A stretch of 64,000 nucleotides of DNA from an uncultured Bacteroidia bacterium. GTDB lineage: Bacteria > Bacteroidota > Bacteroidia > Bacteroidales > UBA932. The stretch is from contig CADCJX010000007.1 of NCBI GenBank assembly GCA_902801885.1, positions 62,001 to 126,000 on the forward strand. Direction: 5' to 3'. The notes under the pieces were generated by a model. It did no database searches, was not told the origin of the DNA, and saw only the letters and a program-made list of their open reading frames with translations. Position 1 is the first letter of the stretch. Each line of letters begins with the position of its first letter. Below are positions 60,971 through 64,000 of the stretch, piece after piece. The position numbers and the translations under genes were made by a program.

Positions 60971-61954
60971 TTGAGTGTGTTTCGCTTATCTATCATAGTT
61001 ATTTGGAGTCTTTTCCCGGTCCTATGCAATCCAGATCATGGGGCCGGGAAAGATTCCATCCTCATTATGTTCTGGAACCTTGAAAACTACTTTGACTGGA
61101 AGCGCGACACCCTTCTTCAGAGCACTTCGGAAGAAGAATTCACTTCATTTGGAAAAAGGCACTGGACCAAAAGGAAATTCGAGTCCAAAAGCAGGGCCAT
61201 AGCGAAGTCCATCCTTTGGCTGGCAGACCATAACGGCAAGCCTCCTGATGTGATCGGTCTTGCCGAGATAGAGAACCGCTTTGTGCTTGAAAGGCTTCTG
61301 AGGGACACTCAACTTTCAAAGCTGGACTATGCAATCGTTCACTTCGAATCTCCGGACCCGCGAGGGATAGACACCGGGCTGCTTTATCGGAAATCCACGA
61401 TTAAACTATTGGATACCAAGCCTTTGAGAATCAACAATAAAGACGGTACGCCTCTCGGGACTAGGGATATCCTGCTGGCCGCTTTCCTTCGTGAAGGCGG
61501 GGACAGCATCGCCTTCCTCGTGAACCATCATCCTTCGAAGTACGGCGACGGTTCTGCACCACGGCGTGCCCTTGCCATGAAACGCCTTGAAGAAGCAACG
61601 GATTCTCTCTTTTCTTCAGGTTGGCATGATGTGGTCGCCATGGGCGACTTCAACGATGTCCCGGCTTCGACGGAAAGCTATTCTAGGAAAATGTTCAATC
61701 TGGCTCTGGAGCAGGCCGCGAAAGGTCTTGGTACGATCAAATATTCAGGAAAATGGGAAATGATAGACATGTTCTTCATTTCCCCGGCCGTCCGTTACAG
61801 GAACCCGGGAGCGGAGATGACGGTCTGGAGGATTCCCTTCCTTATGGTCCGCGACAACACCCATTCTGGTGAAAAACCGTTCAGGACATTCACCGGACCG
61901 CGTTACACAGGAGGCGTGAGCGATCATTGTCCCATAACGCTGATGATTCAATAA
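60971..61954 (+). CDS. Exported endonuclease/exonuclease/phosphatase-fold protein
   Basis: A 327-residue protein with a short hydrophobic N-terminus (LSIIVIWSLFPVL). The start is TTG 60971 or GTG 60977; no upstream in-frame ATG exists. EEP-fold blocks: IMFWNLENYFD (metal Asn), DVIGLAEIENR (metal Glu), FLVNHHPSKYGDG, VVAMGDFNDVP (metal Asp/Asn pair) and GVSDHCPITLMI (catalytic His). The family includes DNases, phosphatases and sphingomyelinases, so the substrate is open. It is divergent from ychF and precedes galK by 57 bases. Confidence 0.82.
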   Translation: MSVFRLSIIVIWSLFPVLCNPDHGAGKDSILIMFWNLENYFDWKRDTLLQSTSEEEFTSFGKRHWTKRKFESKSRAIAKSILWLADHNGKPPDVIGLAEIENRFVLERLLRDTQLSKLDYAIVHFESPDPRGIDTGLLYRKSTIKLLDTKPLRINNKDGTPLGTRDILLAAFLREGGDSIAFLVNHHPSKYGDGSAPRRALAMKRLEEATDSLFSSGWHDVVAMGDFNDVPASTESYSRKMFNLALEQAAKGLGTIKYSGKWEMIDMFFISPAVRYRNPGAEMTVWRIPFLMVRDNTHSGEKPFRTFTGPRYTGGVSDHCPITLMIQ

Positions 61955-61961
61955 TATTTAT

Positions 61962-61969
61962 TATTTTTG
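61962..61969 (+). promoter_or_regulatory. -7 promoter element upstream of galK
   Basis: TATTTTTG, a perfect TAnnTTTG, 42 bases before the galK ATG; no TTTG at -33. Confidence 0.35.
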
Positions 61970-62011
61970 TAAGAACGGCTCGAAAAACATAATATCAAAT
62001 AACACACATCT

Positions 62012-63163
62012 ATGGAAATGAAAACCAGAATCAGGGAAAAATTCAAGACTCTCTTCGGAGTTGAAGGAGAAGTTTTTGCTTCTGCAGGACGCGTCAACCT
62101 CATTGGAGAGCACACTGACTACAACGGCGGTTATGTGTTCCCGGGAGCCATCGACTGCGGCATCATGGCAGAGATCAAGGTCAACGGAACCAACAAGGTA
62201 AAGGCTTTCTCCCTCGACTACGATGAGTACGTTGAGTTCGGCCTCGCAGAGGAGGACAAGCCTCAGCAGCAGTGGGCTCGCTACATCTTCGGAGTCTGCC
62301 GTGAGACCATCAAGCGCGGCGGCAAGGTCGAAGGTTTCAACTGCGTGTTTGCAGGAGACGTTCCCCTCGGAGCGGGACTTTCTTCTTCCGCAGCCCTTGA
62401 GAGCACCTTCGCTTTCGCTATCAACGAACTCTTTGACAACAAGATCGACAAGTTCGAACTTGCAAAGATCGGACAGAGCACAGAACACAACTACTGCGGT
62501 GTCAAGTGCGGTATCATGGACCAGTTCGCCTCGATCTTCGGAAAGAAAGGCAGCTTGATCCGCCTGAACTGCAAGACATTGGAATACAAGTACTACCCCT
62601 TCAATCCAGTAGGCTACAAGGTGGTTCTCGTTGACTCATGCGTGAAGCACGAACTCGCTTCTTCAGCTTACAACAAAAGGCGCGAGTCCTGCGAGAATGC
62701 AGCTGCAGCCATCAAGAAGAACCATCCTGAGGTCGACTTCCTGAGTGACGCGAAGAGGGTGTGGCTCGAAGAGGTCCGTGAAGAGATTCCCGAGGAGGAC
62801 TTCCTCAGGGCTGAATATGTGATCGGTGAGGTCCAGAGGGTTCTCGACGTCTGCGATGCACTTGAGAGAGGAGACTATGAGACCGTGGGCGAGATGATGT
62901 ACCAGACCCATTTCGGACTCAGCAAACTCTATGAGGTGAGCTGCCCTGAGCTTGACTTCCTCAATAAACTGGCACGCAAGTGCGATGTCACCGGTTCCCG
63001 CGTGATGGGAGGCGGCTTCGGCGGTTGCACCATCAACCTGGTCAAGGAAGAACTCTATGATGGCTTTATCGCTGCCGTCAAGGAGCAGTTCCCTGCCAAG
63101 TTCGGCCACGATGTGAAGATCTACGATGTCGTCATCAGCGACGGCGCAAGGAAGGTAGAATAA
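62012..63163 (+). CDS. galK: Galactokinase
   Basis: A 383-residue GHMP kinase that phosphorylates alpha-D-galactose at C1 with ATP, the first committed step of the Leloir pathway. Seen: GRVNLIGEHTDYNGGYVFPGAI (galactokinase signature), GDVPLGAGLSSSAALE (ATP-binding GHMP motif 2), GIMDQFASIFG (with the catalytic Asp), GSRVMGGGFGGCTINLV (motif 3). It is cytosolic. The only mutarotase in the window, galM at 10923, is a lipoprotein 50 kb away, so it is not an operon partner. Confidence 0.97.
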   Translation: MEMKTRIREKFKTLFGVEGEVFASAGRVNLIGEHTDYNGGYVFPGAIDCGIMAEIKVNGTNKVKAFSLDYDEYVEFGLAEEDKPQQQWARYIFGVCRETIKRGGKVEGFNCVFAGDVPLGAGLSSSAALESTFAFAINELFDNKIDKFELAKIGQSTEHNYCGVKCGIMDQFASIFGKKGSLIRLNCKTLEYKYYPFNPVGYKVVLVDSCVKHELASSAYNKRRESCENAAAAIKKNHPEVDFLSDAKRVWLEEVREEIPEEDFLRAEYVIGEVQRVLDVCDALERGDYETVGEMMYQTHFGLSKLYEVSCPELDFLNKLARKCDVTGSRVMGGGFGGCTINLVKEELYDGFIAAVKEQFPAKFGHDVKIYDVVISDGARKVE

Positions 63164-63166
63164 GGA

Positions 63167-63817
63167 TCAGCCGAAGAAACGGGCTACCCAAGCCCGGTCT
63201 ACAATAGGGAAGCCTCCGGAAGGCTTCATTGAGGGATTGCGTCGGATTATTCCGGCGCAATCTACGTAAACATTGAACCCGATCCTGACGCCCTGCATCT
63301 TTCCGTCCTTTGGATAGGAAAACTCCAGGTCTCCGTCCGGGCCGTCTGTCCTGAAGAATTTCATCTGGACATCGACAAGATCTTTTGCGCCGCCCTTTTC
63401 CGCCAGTTCCATCTTGGTGACGTACTTGCACATCTCTATGACAGTGTCGTCCAGTCCGGCGTCGAATATGTTGACTTTTTCGATGAGGGATCCGACATCG
63501 GTTACCCTTCTGAAGACATATCCTTCGGGCAGATCAGAGGATGCTTCGATCTGATGCCCGAGAGCCTCCACCTTCTCTTCAGGAATCAAGCCTTCTGGAA
63601 GGAGCCAGATCATGAGTTTCTCTTCTGGGTCATGATAAATAGTCTGCCAGGTGGCCAGGTTGGCCTTGCCGCAGGAAGGGCATTCCCAGAGGAAGAGGGA
63701 GCCATCCTTGACCTTGGGTTTCAAGGAGGGATTCTCTCCGACGTTTATCCCGTTCAGGACAGTTATTTCCTTTCGGCATCCGCAGTTGGAGCAGGATGCC
63801 ATCATCTTGGTGTTCAT
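63167..63817 (-). CDS. CpXC-domain zinc-ribbon protein
   Basis: A 216-residue protein whose N-terminus has two Cys pairs, CSNCGC and CPSCGK, separated by about 35 residues, with VLNGINVGENPSLKPKVKDGSLFLWECPSCG between. This matches the CpXC family as I know it, a probable zinc-binding domain of unknown role. The C-terminal 130 residues are alpha/beta and not recognised. Its ATG directly follows the stop of the upstream membrane-protein gene (TAA-ATG), so the two are translationally coupled. Confidence 0.75.
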   Translation of the reverse strand: MNTKMMASCSNCGCRKEITVLNGINVGENPSLKPKVKDGSLFLWECPSCGKANLATWQTIYHDPEEKLMIWLLPEGLIPEEKVEALGHQIEASSDLPEGYVFRRVTDVGSLIEKVNIFDAGLDDTVIEMCKYVTKMELAEKGGAKDLVDVQMKFFRTDGPDGDLEFSYPKDGKMQGVRIGFNVYVDCAGIIRRNPSMKPSGGFPIVDRAWVARFFG

Positions 63818-64000
63818 TTATTTACGTTTATCTATCCAGATCCATAGCCGGTACATCAGCCATCCCCAGGCAAGGAAAAGGACCACATGGATCCAATATG
63901 GAACCTTGGTTTGGTAGACGTCGTCCCTGAAAATCTTTTCGTAACCGGGAATGTCTGCATAGTAGTAGGCTCCGGCCCCGAAATCATATTCCTGGGCGAG
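63818..64000 (-). CDS. C-terminal part of an unidentified membrane protein (truncated by window edge)
   Basis: The last 60 codons of a gene that runs in from beyond 64000. The translation includes EYDFGAGAYYYADIPGYEK, then a membrane helix (VPYWIHVVLFLAWGWLMY) and a short cytoplasmic tail ending IDKRK. The stop (63818-63820) abuts the CpXC gene start. The family cannot be named from this fragment. Confidence 0.65.
   Translation of the reverse strand, partial: LAQEYDFGAGAYYYADIPGYEKIFRDDVYQTKVPYWIHVVLFLAWGWLMYRLWIWIDKRK

Overview
This window looks like a chromosomal segment of an order Bacteroidales bacterium with moderate GC. The evidence is a SusC/SusD outer-membrane pair, many lipoproteins with a Cys lipobox, several promoters of the Bacteroides type (TTTG, about 19 bases, TAnnTTTG), an archaeal-type single-chain glycyl-tRNA synthetase, and a coaX - outer-membrane protein - TPR - lptC - ppiD gene order. 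I cannot name a species. Two perfect 16-bp parS palindromes (inside sufS and mnmG) suggest the segment lies in the origin-proximal part of the chromosome. I see no rRNA, tRNA, CRISPR array, prophage or insertion sequence.

Bases 1-22020 (+ strand) are a carbohydrate-use locus. SusC/SusD and a strong terminator are followed by a tightly packed run of ten genes: two pectin-lyase-fold (beta-helix) proteins, three paralogous clan GH-A hydrolases, a DUF5107-type/TPR protein, an aldose 1-epimerase, two near-duplicate lipoproteins with a TolB-like propeller and a CxxCH heme-c motif, and a polytopic membrane protein (DUF6057-like). Each GH paralog carries two related barrels. The first keeps both catalytic glutamates and the second has lost both. 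This cluster is the best candidate for an undescribed system: glycan trimming coupled to periplasmic heme-c lipoproteins.

Bases 22021-22542 are non-coding. They hold a well-supported small RNA on the minus strand (perfect promoter, 5' hairpin, AU-rich linker, rho-independent terminator), a nested inverted-repeat element, and an AT-rich stretch with GTTTTAA repeats.

Bases 22543-35124 hold comF, a family M19 dipeptidase with an extra degenerate amidotransferase-like N-domain, a stand-alone PEP-utilizer swivel domain beside a glycerol-1-phosphate dehydrogenase, glyS, a DUF1080 lipoprotein, and a minus-strand run rbsK - nucleoside hydrolase - metallophosphatase - ADP-ribosylglycohydrolase - GH29 fucosidase - folK. 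Five of the latter could form a route that salvages ribose from ADP-ribose or nucleosides outside the cytoplasm.

Bases 35164-49468 are mostly housekeeping: sufS, a SufE-DUF59 fusion, ruvA, mnmG, ybeY, tonB, hflX, fumarate reductase/succinate dehydrogenase A and B (no membrane-anchor gene beside them), a C45-type Ntn hydrolase and ruvB. A Ser-type sulfatase in this region is broken by one apparent single-base deletion. Two copies of a short interspersed repeat (core CATTCTGAGCGAAGCGAAG) lie at gene ends, one supplying a stop codon and the other a candidate start codon.

Bases 49721-64000 hold mfd, coaX, an outer-membrane beta-barrel protein, a TPR protein, lptC, ppiD, a small repeat lipoprotein, ychF, a secreted endonuclease/exonuclease/phosphatase-fold protein, galK, a CpXC-domain protein and the 3' end of a membrane-protein gene.
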